Source: an uncultured Clostridia bacterium (GTDB taxonomy: Bacteria; Bacillota; Clostridia; Oscillospirales; Oscillospiraceae). From it: a DNA stretch of 45,457 bases. The stretch's first letter is position 1; each line of letters begins with the position of its first letter. The translations under genes were made by a program, and so were the position numbers. The DNA lies in assembly GCA_947572235.1 (NCBI GenBank), contig CANPBB010000008.1, positions 1-45,457 on the forward strand, written 5' to 3'. Positions 5,689 to 13,884 of this stretch are shown here, one piece after another. The notes under the pieces are model-generated. The model had not been told where the DNA came from, searched no databases, and saw only the letters and a program-made list of their open reading frames with translations.

Positions 5689-6419
5689 TCGGCTTTTTGC
5701 TGGACCTCCTCTTTCCGCCCAAGTGCGCCTGCTGCGGCCGGGTGCTGGAGCGGCGGAAGGTCAATCCCTGTCCCGCCTGCGCGGAGGGCCTGCCCCTTCT
5801 GTCCGATGATCAGATCCTCCGCACGGGACCTTACGGCCTCTGCGCGGTGGCCTTTCGCTACGAGGGAGGCGTCCGCGACGCCATCCGCGCCTGCAAATTC
5901 CACGGGCGGCAAAGTGCCCTCAGGGCTTTGGCGCCCTATCTGGTCCAAGCCGCCTCCGAGCATCTCTCCGGCCAGTTCGATGCTGTCACCTATGTCCCCG
6001 TCAGCCCCAAGCGGCTGCGGGAGCGGGGCTACGACCAAGCCCGGCTCCTCGCCGACGCCATGGCGCGGCACTGGGACACCCGGGTGGAGACCACCCTGCG
6101 GAAGGCACGCCACACCAAGGCCCAGTCCAGCCTGAAGGACGCGGCGGCACGGCGGCAGAACATCAGCGGGGCCTATACGGTGCTGTCAGCGGAGAGGGCT
6201 GCCGGACGCCGGTTTTTGCTGGTGGACGACGTAGTCACCACTGGCAGTACCATGGCCGCCGCGGCGGAGGCCCTGCGCTCCGCCGGGGCTGTGTCGGTGG
6301 TCTGCGCCGCCTTGGCCGCGCCTGATTTAGGAGGCGAACCAGAGGAATCACGCCGTCCAATGGGGGAAATTTTAAAAACAAACCGTGAATTGCAATTATT
6401 TTCTTGCAAAATCAAATAG
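5685..6419 (+). CDS. comF: ComF family phosphoribosyltransferase-like protein
   Basis: ComF/GntX proteins act in DNA uptake or DNA handling and consist of a zinc finger plus a PRTase fold. The 244-aa product has the N-terminal Cys cluster (CACC at 14-17 and CPAC at 29-32), the family segments VPVSPKRLRERGYDQA (104-119) and RKARHTKAQSSLKDAAARRQNI (139-160), and the PRPP loop LLVDDVVTTGSTM (178-190). The C-terminal 30 residues (from about 213) are less conserved and basic. The start overlaps the upstream XRE stop by 4 bases. The mreB promoter sits in its last codons. Confidence 0.9.
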   Translation: MIGFLLDLLFPPKCACCGRVLERRKVNPCPACAEGLPLLSDDQILRTGPYGLCAVAFRYEGGVRDAIRACKFHGRQSALRALAPYLVQAASEHLSGQFDAVTYVPVSPKRLRERGYDQARLLADAMARHWDTRVETTLRKARHTKAQSSLKDAAARRQNISGAYTVLSAERAAGRRFLLVDDVVTTGSTMAAAAEALRSAGAVSVVCAALAAPDLGGEPEESRRPMGEILKTNRELQLFSCKIK

Positions 6420-6432
6420 GTATGTTTATAAT
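6404..6432 (+). promoter_or_regulatory. Promoter of mreB
   Basis: TTGCAA (6404-6409), 17 bp, perfect TATAAT (6427-6432). It overlaps the end of comF. Confidence 0.75.
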
Positions 6433-6501
6433 GGATTCTTAGGAGTATAAGCAGGCATTTTTGCTTACAATAGAAAGAGATTATACAGCGAGGTGGACAG
6501 T

Positions 6502-7530
6502 ATGTGCGCATTGGCGAAGGATATCGGTATCGACTTGGGTACCGCTTCTGTTTTAGTCTATATCAAGGGCAAGGGGGTCATTTTGAATGAGCCCTCTGTG
6601 GTGGCCATGGATAAGAACACCGGGAAGCTCCTGAAGGTGGGCGAGGACGCCCGGCAGATGCTGGGCCGTACACCGGGGAACATCGTGGCTATCCGCCCCC
6701 TGCGGGAGGGGGTCATCTCCGACTACGACATGACCGAGCGGATGCTCCGGGAGTTTATCCGTAAGGTCAGCGGCTTCATGCTCTTCAAACCCCGGGTGAT
6801 CATCTGTGTCCCCTCGGGCATCACCGAGGTGGAGGAGCGCGCCGTTATCGACGCGGGAATCCAAGCTGGGGCCAGGAAGGTATACCTTATTGAGGAGCCT
6901 GTGGCGGCGGCTATCGGCGCGGGCATCGACATCAGCAAGCCCGACGGCCACATGGTGGTGGACATCGGCGGCGGCACCAGCGACATTGCGGTGATCTCCC
7001 TCTCCGGCGTAGTGGAGTCCGCCTCCATCAAGGTGGCCGGGGACCAGTTCAACGAGTATGTGGTGAAGTACATGCGCCGCAAGCACAACATCCTCTTGGG
7101 CGAGCGCACCGCCGAGGAGATGAAGATGACCATCGGCTGCGTCTACCCCAAGGAGGAGGAGAACTCTATGGAGATCAAGGGCCGTTGCCTTCTGACGGGC
7201 CTGCCCAAGACCATCACCGTCACCTCCTCGGAGATGCTGGAGGCCTTTGAGGAGCCCACCGAGCGGATCTTGGAGGCTATCCACTCCGTGCTGGAGCGGA
7301 CGCCCCCGGAGCTGGTGGCGGATATCTCCACCAACGGCATTGTCATGACCGGCGGCGGCAGTCTGGTGGACGGCTTTGACCGTCTGGTGGAGTCCCGGAC
7401 GGGCATCCATACGCAGGTGGCGGAGAATGCCATCCAGTGCGTGGCTATCGGCACCGGCAAGAGCTTGGACTCGGTGAGCTCCATGCAGGACGGCACCATG
7501 AACCTGTCAAGAAGAAAGCAGATGAACTGA
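6502..7530 (+). CDS. mreB: Rod-shape determining protein MreB/Mbl
   Basis: A bacterial actin that forms membrane-associated filaments and guides lateral wall synthesis. The 342-aa protein shows the actin-fold motifs: phosphate-1 DIGIDLGTASVLVYIKG near the N-terminus, the VCVPSG-type segment IICVPSGITEVEERA, phosphate-2 MVVDIGGGTSDIAVISL and the adenosine motif GIVMTGGGSLVDG near the C-terminus. The ATG at 6502 follows AGGTGG by 5 bases; an in-frame GTG at 6493 overlaps that site and is not used here. No mreC or mreD follows, so this is a solitary MreB/Mbl-type copy, as often found beside unrelated genes in Clostridia. Confidence 0.93.
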   Translation: MCALAKDIGIDLGTASVLVYIKGKGVILNEPSVVAMDKNTGKLLKVGEDARQMLGRTPGNIVAIRPLREGVISDYDMTERMLREFIRKVSGFMLFKPRVIICVPSGITEVEERAVIDAGIQAGARKVYLIEEPVAAAIGAGIDISKPDGHMVVDIGGGTSDIAVISLSGVVESASIKVAGDQFNEYVVKYMRRKHNILLGERTAEEMKMTIGCVYPKEEENSMEIKGRCLLTGLPKTITVTSSEMLEAFEEPTERILEAIHSVLERTPPELVADISTNGIVMTGGGSLVDGFDRLVESRTGIHTQVAENAIQCVAIGTGKSLDSVSSMQDGTMNLSRRKQMN

Positions 7531-7543
7531 GCAGGAGTACCGC

Positions 7544-7570
7544 GGGGGAGGCGAAGGCCTTCCCCGTTTT
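7544..7570 (+). terminator. Terminator of mreB
   Basis: GGGGGAGGC, loop GAAG, GCCTTCCCC (one G-T pair), then G and TTTT. Confidence 0.8.
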
Positions 7571-7656
7571 ACTGTCTGCGATGTGATTCCCCCTTTACAG
7601 ACGGGCCGATTTTGGATATAATAGGCTAAATTATTGTGTATTGGAGAAAAACCACT

Positions 7657-8781
7657 ATGCCCATCATTGAATATGACACCTATAAGCAGAAGCTCTCCGC
7701 CATGGAACCGGAACTTCAGAAGCTCTCTGCCGCCCTGAACTTGGACAGTGCCCGCCACGAGATCGCCCGTTTAGAGGCGGAGGCCGCGGTGGACGGCTTC
7801 TGGAATGACCGGGAGAACAGCCAGAAGGTCCTCCAGCGCACCAAGCAGCTGCAAAATAAGGTCACCAAGTACGACCGCTTAGTCGGCCAGTGGGAGGATC
7901 TGACCACCTTGGTGGAGATGGCCATCGAGGAGGAGGACGACTCCCTCTTGGAGGAGGTCACAGAGAGCTATACCGCCTTGGAGGCCGCGGTGGAGGAGGC
8001 GAATTTGGCCACCCTCCTATCCGGGGAGTACGACGCCAACAACGCCATATTGACCTTCCACGCCGGAGCCGGCGGCACCGAGGCCCAGGACTGGTGCCAG
8101 ATGCTCTATCGGATGTACACCCGCTGGGCCGAGCGCCACGGCTTTACCTACCAGATCATGGACTATGAGGACGGCGACGAGGCGGGAATCAAGTCCGCCT
8201 CCATCTCCATTGAGGGGGAGAATGCCTACGGCTATCTGAAGAGCGAGAACGGTGTCCACCGCTTGGTCCGGGTCTCCCCCTTCGACGCCAACGCCCGGCG
8301 GCAGACTTCCTTCGCCGCGCTGGAGGTGATGCCGGATCTGCCCGACGACAACTCCATCGAGATCCGGCCGGAGGAGATTGAGATGCAGGTCTTTCGCTCC
8401 TCCGGCGCCGGCGGCCAGCACGTAAACAAAACCTCCTCGGCGGTGCGCCTCATCCACCTGCCCACAGGTGTGGTAGTCTCCTGCCAGACGGAGCGGAGCC
8501 AGTTCCAGAACCGGGACAACTGCATGCGTATGCTCCGGGCCAAGCTGATGGAGATGAAGGCCCAGCAGCACGCGGAGAAGATCAGCGACATCAAGGGTGT
8601 TCAGATGAAGATCGAGTGGGGCAGTCAGATCCGCTCCTATGTGTTCATGCCCTATCAGCTGGTAAAGGACACCCGCACCGGGTATGAGACCAGCAACGTG
8701 AACGGCGTCATGGACGGGGATTTAGATGGCTTTATTACCGCGTATCTGACGGCAAACGCAGTGGGAGAGCTGAAGAAATAA
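7657..8781 (+). CDS. prfB: Peptide chain release factor 2
   Basis: RF2 recognises UGA and UAA and triggers peptide release. The 374-aa protein has the N-terminal helical domain (about 1-110), the anticodon-mimic tripeptide SPF in VSPFDANARRQTSF, and the catalytic GGQ in SSGAGGQHVNKTSSAVRL. The ATG at 7657 follows GGAGAAA; an in-frame GTG at 7636 has no ribosome site. The reading frame is continuous: the internal UGA and +1 programmed frameshift found near codon 25 in many bacteria are absent, so RF2 is not autoregulated that way here. Confidence 0.96.
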   Translation: MPIIEYDTYKQKLSAMEPELQKLSAALNLDSARHEIARLEAEAAVDGFWNDRENSQKVLQRTKQLQNKVTKYDRLVGQWEDLTTLVEMAIEEEDDSLLEEVTESYTALEAAVEEANLATLLSGEYDANNAILTFHAGAGGTEAQDWCQMLYRMYTRWAERHGFTYQIMDYEDGDEAGIKSASISIEGENAYGYLKSENGVHRLVRVSPFDANARRQTSFAALEVMPDLPDDNSIEIRPEEIEMQVFRSSGAGGQHVNKTSSAVRLIHLPTGVVVSCQTERSQFQNRDNCMRMLRAKLMEMKAQQHAEKISDIKGVQMKIEWGSQIRSYVFMPYQLVKDTRTGYETSNVNGVMDGDLDGFITAYLTANAVGELKK

Positions 8782-8790
8782 TCAAAACCG

Positions 8791-8828
8791 GAACAGCAGG
8801 GGCCTTCTGAGAAGGATCCCTGCTGTTC
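8791..8828 (+). terminator. Terminator-like hairpin after prfB
   Basis: GAACAGCAGGG pairs perfectly with CCCTGCTGTTC over 11 bp, with a small internal hairpin (CCTTCTGAGAAGG). The T-run is weak, so termination may be partial. Confidence 0.6.
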
Positions 8829-8829
8829 T

Positions 8830-9420
8830 ATTGGAGAGTATCGGCAGAGGATAGTATGTTCGGTTTATTCGGACATTCCGGCAGGCGGGGGACGGCGCGC
8901 CGAGGTCGCCGCGCCCTGCGGAGGCCGGGTCATCGGACATGGTTCGCAAAAACAGGCGCAGGGACGGATATGCTCCGCCCGCCGCCGGTACAGCGGGTAT
9001 CGGGAGAACGGGCGCACACTGTGCGCTTTTACAGAGGTTGGCACAGCGCAGTGGAGTGCCGAGCTGCCAAAGTGCGTTGCCGGCAAGTACGGCGTTTGCC
9101 GCCGCCACATCCAAAGCCGCGCCCTGCCCCCTCGCACCGGTCTATCGGGGGGCACACGTCTTGGGGTTCTTAGGGGAGCCGCGGGTAAGGGCTGTGCCCC
9201 TCAGGGGGGCTAAAGCCCGCCGAGCGGTTCCCCTGAGCAGCCTTTTGCTGACTTTTGGGCTGTACCAAAAGTCAGCCGCCTTAGGGGGCGGCACAAAAAA
9301 AGGAGCCGCTGTGAGGCAAACCCCTCATCAGCGGCCCAAGCGGGTGGGATATTGGAAAGCTTCCGATAAGTATAATACTAAACTTGTCCCCCTTTGTAAA
9401 TAGGAAGTTTTGCAGGTTTT
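8830..9420. other. Structured GC-rich non-coding region
   Basis: About 590 bp without a credible gene; the open frames here lack ribosome sites and family features. It holds a series of strong stems: a perfect 12-bp hairpin at 9247-9276, GCCGCTG...CAGCGGC at 9305-9335 with a seven-A tract before it (a minus-strand terminator form), and a CCGCC-TTAG-GGGCGG mini-hairpin near 9275-9291. Several GGGGC/GCCCC-rich inverted segments lie at 9160-9240. The style resembles a dispersed intergenic repeat rather than a known RNA; I found no tmRNA, RNase P, SRP or 6S signatures. Confidence 0.4.
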
Positions 9421-9501
9421 TGCGGAAAAAACCATACTTTTGTCGTCTCCCGGTCAAAAACAGAAAAATTGTTTATTTTTGCTAACATAGAAAAGTTTTA
9501 C

Positions 9502-9530
9502 TGGACGAATGCTTGTATATATGCTACAAT
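9502..9530 (+). promoter_or_regulatory. Possible promoter of hpf
   Basis: A TACAAT -10 box (9525-9530) with a weak TGGACG at -35 (9502-9507) and a 17-bp spacer lies 40 bp before the hpf ATG. Confidence 0.4.
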
Positions 9531-9570
9531 GCAAATACCCACTATCCAGAAATGGAAAGGAGCGACACCA

Positions 9571-10113
9571 ATGAAATTTACATTTACCTGCAAGAAAGTT
9601 AACCTCAACGATTCCATCAAGGCCTACGCTGAAAAGAAGATCGGCAAGCTGGATCGCTACTTCCAAGACGAGGCCGACGCCGCTGTCACCTTCCTTGTGG
9701 AGAAAGACCACCGCTGCGTGGTGGAGATCACCATCCGCAGCGGCAGCACCCTCTTCCGCGCGCAGGAGGAGTCCAAGGACGGCGACATGCGCGGCGCCAT
9801 CGACGCGGCCTGCACCACCATTGACCGGCAGATCCGCAAAAACAAGACCCGTCTCTCCAAGCGCCTGCGCCAGGACGCCTTCGTCCCCGACATCCCCGCC
9901 GAATTCGATGTCAGCGAGGAGAAGGAGTTTGAGGTGGTCCGCACCAAACACATCGCTGTCAAGCCCATGAGCATTGAGGAGGCCATTATGCAGATGAACC
10001 TTCTGGACCACGATTTCTTCGTGTTCCGCAACATGGAGGACGTGATCTGCATTGTCTACCAGCGCAAGAGCGGCGGCTATGGCCTGATTGAAACAAACGG
10101 GGATCTCGTTTGA
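9571..10113 (+). CDS. hpf: Ribosome hibernation promoting factor, long form
   Basis: Long HPF dimerises 70S ribosomes into inactive 100S particles in stationary phase. The 180-aa protein has the N-terminal S30AE domain (about 1-100: FTCKKVNLNDSIKAYAEKKIGKLDRYF, then VEITIRSGSTLFRAQEESKDG and AIDAACTTIDRQIRK). After a charged linker comes the C-terminal dimerisation domain (about 122-180: VVRTKHIAVKPMSIEEAIMQMNLLDHDFFVFRN). The ATG at 9571 follows GGAAAGGAG. A strong terminator follows at 10164-10195. Confidence 0.95.
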   Translation: MKFTFTCKKVNLNDSIKAYAEKKIGKLDRYFQDEADAAVTFLVEKDHRCVVEITIRSGSTLFRAQEESKDGDMRGAIDAACTTIDRQIRKNKTRLSKRLRQDAFVPDIPAEFDVSEEKEFEVVRTKHIAVKPMSIEEAIMQMNLLDHDFFVFRNMEDVICIVYQRKSGGYGLIETNGDLV

Positions 10114-10163
10114 GAGTTTGCCTGCGCACCGCTTGGTACGAAGTATGATTGGCGAATACTTTT

Positions 10164-10195
10164 GGGCGCTCCTTTCGGGGAGCGCCCGATTTTTT
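10164..10195 (+). terminator. Terminator of hpf
   Basis: GGGCGCTCC and GGAGCGCCC (9 bp) around a TTTCGG loop, followed by a T6 run. Confidence 0.9.
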
Positions 10196-10305
10196 ATATA
10201 ACCGCAGATATGCCGTATAAAAATTTCCTCCGCTGGTGAAACTACCGGTGGAGGAAATTCCTTATTTCGGCGTGCCGTATGCCGGAAAGCGGCTTGGGAG
10301 CGAGT

Positions 10306-11022
10306 ATGGAACGTGGAAAACATCAGGCCTCCATCTTCGGCGGCGCGGGCTTCTACATAGCCCTGCTGCTATGTGTGCTGGCCGCCGGTGTAGGCGGGTA
10401 CTTCTGGCTGTTTGCCGGGAACGAGGCCGCAGACCCGGCCAGTGATCCTCCGCCTGTGACGGAGGTGGAAAATCCTGTGACCGCTAAGCCGCCGGTGGAG
10501 GTGGTCAATCCGGAGCCGCCGGCCAAGGAGGTCGAGAAGCCGGTAACTGTGGTGATGCCTGAGCGGGAAACCCCGCCGGTCATGGCCACGCCGCCGGTGG
10601 AGCCGGAGCCGCCGGCATTGATTGTGTCCCCCTTGGCTGGGGAGACAGTAGGCGCCTTCTCCGCGGATATGCCAGTGTACAACGAGACCACCAGGGATTG
10701 GCGCACCCATGAGGGCGTGGATATCAGCGCCCCCGCCGGCACCACTGTGGTGGCCGCCGCCGCCGGTACGGTGCAGTCCGTGGCTGTGGATGACCGGCTG
10801 GGCACCACTGTGGTGATTGCCCACAAGGACGGGTATGTGACCACCTACGCGGGCCTTCAGGAGGAGGTGTCCGTGACCGAGGGAGACAGCGTTTCCGCCG
10901 GAGCCCAAGTGGGCACCGTGGGCAACACCACCCTCACCGAGTCCGCCCTGGGGGCGCACCTGCACTTCGCCGTGACCAAGGACGATGTCCCTGTGGATCC
11001 GGCAGACTACTTGGGACAGTAA
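10306..11022 (+). CDS. SpoIIQ-like membrane-anchored LytM/M23 protein
   Basis: The 238-aa protein has one N-terminal membrane helix (FYIALLLCVLAAGVGGYFWLF, about residues 17-37), a long Pro/Val/Glu-rich linker (about 45-110) and a C-terminal LytM domain. The domain shows RTHEGVDISAPAGT and GAHLHFAV, carrying the H-x3-D and HxH zinc ligands of M23 endopeptidases. The DWRTHEGVDIS segment and layout fit SpoIIQ, the forespore half of the engulfment channel, whose clostridial versions keep the zinc site. The ATG at 10306 has GGGAG 5 bases upstream; an earlier ATG at 10279 is too far from any ribosome site. A generic M23 peptidase is the alternative. Confidence 0.75.
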   Translation: MERGKHQASIFGGAGFYIALLLCVLAAGVGGYFWLFAGNEAADPASDPPPVTEVENPVTAKPPVEVVNPEPPAKEVEKPVTVVMPERETPPVMATPPVEPEPPALIVSPLAGETVGAFSADMPVYNETTRDWRTHEGVDISAPAGTTVVAAAAGTVQSVAVDDRLGTTVVIAHKDGYVTTYAGLQEEVSVTEGDSVSAGAQVGTVGNTTLTESALGAHLHFAVTKDDVPVDPADYLGQ

Positions 11023-11037
11023 ACAAAATGGGAGCAG

Positions 11038-11084
11038 ACAGCACCCCTGTCCGGGCCGCGGGCCTTGGACGGGGGTGCTGTTTT
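11038..11084 (+). terminator. Terminator of the SpoIIQ-like gene
   Basis: A 15-base arm beginning ACAGCACCCC (11038-11052) pairs with 11067-11081, one mismatch, then TTTT. Confidence 0.85.
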
Positions 11085-11106
11085 GGCGGTTTCCCAGCGG
11101 AGGAAT

Positions 11107-11685
11107 TTAATGGAGGGGCATTTTGTCCACGAGCCACAAGGCAAGCCATCGGGGAAAAGTACGGCGGGGCTCGCGGGGCGCGATTCCCACATCTGTGAAC
11201 TGCCAGATTTCTACCGCGCAGGCCCCGTGCCATATGCGATGAAATTTTTTCCCACAGCCGCCGCGCAGCAGACAGATATTGCCAAGGTGGGCGGGATACA
11301 GAAGCTCCTCCATCCGCGTGTTCTACGCCTCGCCGCTCTCACCCGGCATAGGGTTGGTCTCCTGATGTTCCCAGGCCCAAGCGTCTGCGCAGGGAAAAGG
11401 CTCACGGAGCAGGCGGGTGCCTTGGCCGGTAGATAGAGACTTCATCTTAGGCCAAAGTGCGCATCTGACAACCTGCTTCTCCCAGCCATCCCCTATTTGT
11501 GTGAAAAACGGTACATATTCTTCGGGAAGTCCTATTCCAAGCTGTCTCTCCAACGCCCGGATTTTTTTCAACGGCACGGCGGGCCTTATCTTGGCGCCAC
11601 ATGTTTGGATCCTTGCGCTTACATCCAAAAATCCATTTTCAGCCTCCGAAAAAGGGATAATAGAGGGTCCTCCTCGGTTCTGCAA
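11107..11685 (-). pseudogene. Broken SUKH (SMI1/KNR4) immunity-type gene
   Basis: Two overlapping minus-strand frames together resemble one SMI1/KNR4 protein. The first (to 11323) contains [29 protein letters not shown], the classic SUKH pattern of LPxxY and GDGW. It then continues through FPCADAWAWEHQETN before a stop. The second frame (11107-11313) continues with LGNICLLRGGCGKKFHRIWHG and VEIWQFTDVGIAP, the usual C-terminal half. A frameshift near 11310-11330 therefore breaks the gene. SUKH proteins are mostly immunity partners of secreted toxins; no toxin gene is seen nearby, so this is probably an orphan remnant. Confidence 0.65.
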
Positions 11686-11718
11686 GTTCCGGCGTGGGAA
11701 GGACGGCCAAAGATTTCC

Positions 11719-11747
11719 TTGCGTCCGGGGCGGCGACCTGCTACAAT
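11719..11747 (+). promoter_or_regulatory. Promoter of udp
   Basis: TTGCGT (11719-11724), 17 bp, TACAAT (11742-11747), about 22 bp before the udp ATG, hence a very short leader. Confidence 0.5.
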
Positions 11748-11769
11748 AGCCATAAAAGGAGGTATCGCC

Positions 11770-12534
11770 ATGCAGGAATTAGAGAGAGAGTTTCACATCA
11801 ACTGCCGAAGCGGCGACGTGGGCCGCTACTGCATCCTCCCCGGGGATCCGGGGCGCTGCGCGTCCATTGCGGCGCTGTTTGACGGCGCGGAGCTGGTGGC
11901 CCAGAACCGGGAGTACACCGTCTACTCCGGCACCCTCTTGGGGGAGAAGGTCTCTGTCTGCTCTACCGGCATCGGCGGACCTTCTGCTGCCATTGCCTTG
12001 GAGGAGCTTACGAATATCGGCGCGGACACCTTTATCCGGGTGGGCACCTGCGGCGGCATTGCCCTCTCCGTCCAGTCCGGAGACATTGTGGTGGCCACAG
12101 GGGCCGTGCGGCAGGAGGGTACCAGCCGGGAGTACGCCCCCATCGAGTACCCCGCCGTGCCGGATTTTACCCTCACCGCCGCCCTCATCGACGCCGCCAA
12201 GGCCTTGGGCAAGACCTGCCACGCCGGGGTGGTCCAGTGCAAGGACAGCTTCTACGGCCAGCACAGCCCCGGCAGAATGCCCGTCAGCGGAGAGCTTTTG
12301 GCGAAGTGGGAGGCTTGGAAGCGCCTTGGTGTGAAGGCCAGCGAGATGGAGTCCGCGGCGCTGTTCACCGTGGCCGCTGCTCGAGGCGTCCGCTGCGGCT
12401 CCTGCTTCCATGTGATTTGGAATCAGGAGCGGGAGGCCGCCGGTCTGGACCAAGCGATGAGCAAGGACACCACTGCCGCTGTCCGGGTGGGGGTGGAGGC
12501 CCTGAAGCGGGTCATCGCCGCCGACCGGGGATGA
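11770..12534 (+). CDS. udp: Uridine phosphorylase / nucleoside phosphorylase
   Basis: Family enzymes split nucleosides with phosphate to give base and (deoxy)ribose-1-phosphate. The 254-aa length and motifs fit the NP-I family: ILPGDPGRC at the N-terminus (phosphate site), [10 protein letters not shown], and the base-site segment [23 protein letters not shown] near residue 190 contains the ribose-binding Glu-Met-Glu. The HSPGRMP and SFYGQ features favour uridine over purine nucleosides. The ATG at 11770 follows AAAGGAGGT. Confidence 0.85.
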   Translation: MQELEREFHINCRSGDVGRYCILPGDPGRCASIAALFDGAELVAQNREYTVYSGTLLGEKVSVCSTGIGGPSAAIALEELTNIGADTFIRVGTCGGIALSVQSGDIVVATGAVRQEGTSREYAPIEYPAVPDFTLTAALIDAAKALGKTCHAGVVQCKDSFYGQHSPGRMPVSGELLAKWEAWKRLGVKASEMESAALFTVAAARGVRCGSCFHVIWNQEREAAGLDQAMSKDTTAAVRVGVEALKRVIAADRG

Positions 12535-12564
12535 CAAGGGGCCGTTAAGGCTGCCTTTGGATAG

Positions 12565-12593
12565 TTGACAAGAGCGGCTCTCTGGCATATCAT
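12565..12593 (+). promoter_or_regulatory. Promoter of the riboswitch-oadB transcript
   Basis: TTGACA (12565-12570), 17 bp, TATCAT (12588-12593). The expected start (near 12600) lies right at the 5' edge of the aptamer closing stem. Confidence 0.7.
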
Positions 12594-12597
12594 GGGC

Positions 12598-12723
12598 CAA
12601 AAGGGAGTAGTCGGCGTCCCTATGGGGCGCGGCAAAGCGCGTCAGTACGGCCGCAGGCCCGGCTTTGTCTGAAATGATGAGACTTTTGCAGTGCGCAACA
12701 GCGCTGTAAAAGTCTCTCTTTTT
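12598..12723 (+). promoter_or_regulatory. yybP-ykoY (Mn2+) riboswitch with terminator
   Basis: The leader has the conserved landmarks of the yybP-ykoY aptamer in order: AAGGGAGTAG (12601-12610), CAAAGCGCGTCAGTACGG around 12633-12650, CCCGGCTTTGTCTG around 12658-12671, then GACTTTTGC. A closing stem can form between CAAAAG (12598-12603) and CTTTTG (12683-12688). The same CTTTTG is the 5' side of a strong terminator hairpin, so aptamer closure and termination exclude each other. In characterised members Mn2+ binding stabilises the aptamer and turns expression on. The regulated gene is an OadB homologue, not a classical Mn exporter. Confidence 0.8.
12679..12723 (+). terminator. Riboswitch expression-platform terminator
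   Basis: GAGACTTTTGCAGTGCG and the near-complementary AGCGCTGTAAAAGTCTC form a long stem followed by a T-rich run (12719-12723). It ends 7 bp before the oadB ribosome site. Confidence 0.85.
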
Positions 12724-12742
12724 ATTTTTAGGAGGTTTTGCT

Positions 12743-13843
12743 ATGGAACATACCGTATTTTCCAATCTTCTCGCCTTCACGCCCCAACAGGGGGCCATGA
12801 TTCTCATCGGCCTGACACTGATCTATCTGGCGGTCAGGCGGGGGATGGAGCCGGCGCTGCTGCTGCCTATGGGCTTTGGCGCTATTCTGGTGAATCTGCC
12901 CCTGTCGGAGGCACCGGCGCTGGAAACGCTGTTTGAAGCGGGGATTGCCAGCGAGCTGTTTCCGCTGCTGCTGTTCATCGGGGTGGGGGCTATGATCGAC
13001 TTCGGCCCCCTCCTCAGCGACCCCAAACTGCTGCTCTTCGGTGCGGCGGCCCAGCTGGGGGTGTTTCTCACACTGTCGGCAGCGGTGCTGCTGGGCTTTG
13101 ATCTGCGGGATGCCGCCTCTATCGGCATCATCGGCGCAGCGGACGGCCCCACCAGCATCTATGTGGCCAACTACTTCCAAAGCCGGTATCAGGGGGCCAT
13201 TATGGTGGCGGCCTACAGCTACATGGCGCTGGTACCTATTGTCCAGCCGCCGGTGATCCGTCTTTTAACCACAGCGGAAGAGCGGAGAATCCGCATGGAG
13301 TACACCCCCAAAAGCGTGTCCAGAGCCACCAGAATCTTGTTCCCCATTCTGGTGACGGTGCTGGCCGGGGCGGCGGCGCCTAAGAGCGCGGAGCTCATCG
13401 GGTTTTTGATGTTCGGCAACCTGATTCGGGAATGCGGTGTGCTGGAGAGCCTGAGCCAGAGCGCCCAGCACGAGCTGGCCAACCTCATCACGCTGCTGCT
13501 GGGGCTGACAGTGGCGTTCCAGATGCGCGCGGAGCTGTTTGTCACTTGGGAGACGCTGATGATCCTATGGCTGGGCCTGCTGGCCTTCCTGCTGGACACC
13601 GCCGGCGGGGTGCTGTTTGCCAAGGTGCTGAATCTGTTCTGCAAAAGGAAGGTAAATCCCATGATCGGCGCGGCGGGGATCTCCGCCTTTCCCATGGCCT
13701 CCCGCACGGTGCACAGGATGGGCCTGCAGGAGGACCCCTACAACTTCCTTTTGATGCAGGCGGCGGGAGCAAACGTCGGCGGACAGATCGCCTCGGTGAT
13801 CGCCGGAGGGATGATCCTCTCTTTAGTCGCGCCGCTGGTATGA
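12743..13843 (+). CDS. oadB: Sodium-pump decarboxylase beta subunit (OadB/GcdB/MmdB)
   Basis: Beta subunits of biotin-dependent sodium pumps decarboxylate carboxybiotin and export Na+. The 366-aa product is strongly hydrophobic with many membrane helices. It carries the two hallmark sites, IGAADGPTSIYVAN with Asp134 and VNPMIGAAGISAFPMASR with Asn305, both implicated in Na+ binding. The start follows AGGAGG (12730-12735). A 37-aa gamma-like gene follows, but no alpha carboxyltransferase or biotin carrier is seen in the window. It is controlled by a Mn2+-type riboswitch, which is unusual for a decarboxylase. The substrate (oxaloacetate, methylmalonyl-CoA or glutaconyl-CoA) cannot be set from this subunit; some other ion role is possible. 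Confidence 0.88.
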   Translation: MEHTVFSNLLAFTPQQGAMILIGLTLIYLAVRRGMEPALLLPMGFGAILVNLPLSEAPALETLFEAGIASELFPLLLFIGVGAMIDFGPLLSDPKLLLFGAAAQLGVFLTLSAAVLLGFDLRDAASIGIIGAADGPTSIYVANYFQSRYQGAIMVAAYSYMALVPIVQPPVIRLLTTAEERRIRMEYTPKSVSRATRILFPILVTVLAGAAAPKSAELIGFLMFGNLIRECGVLESLSQSAQHELANLITLLLGLTVAFQMRAELFVTWETLMILWLGLLAFLLDTAGGVLFAKVLNLFCKRKVNPMIGAAGISAFPMASRTVHRMGLQEDPYNFLLMQAAGANVGGQIASVIAGGMILSLVAPLV

Positions 13844-13884
13844 GATGGGCTTTCCGATATGATTTGAGATAGGAGCAATGGGAT

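Noticed and set aside
6553-7410. A 285-codon minus-strand frame inside mreB
   Set aside because: Its product is His/Gly/Leu-rich without family features, and it is fully antisense to a clear mreB.
7657-8781. Programmed +1 frameshift in prfB
   Set aside because: The frame is open from the ATG with no internal UGA near codon 25, so the RF2 autoregulatory frameshift is absent here.
8830-9420. tmRNA, RNase P, SRP or 6S RNA in the long gap
   Set aside because: None of the conserved core sequences or end pairings of these RNAs could be found on either strand.
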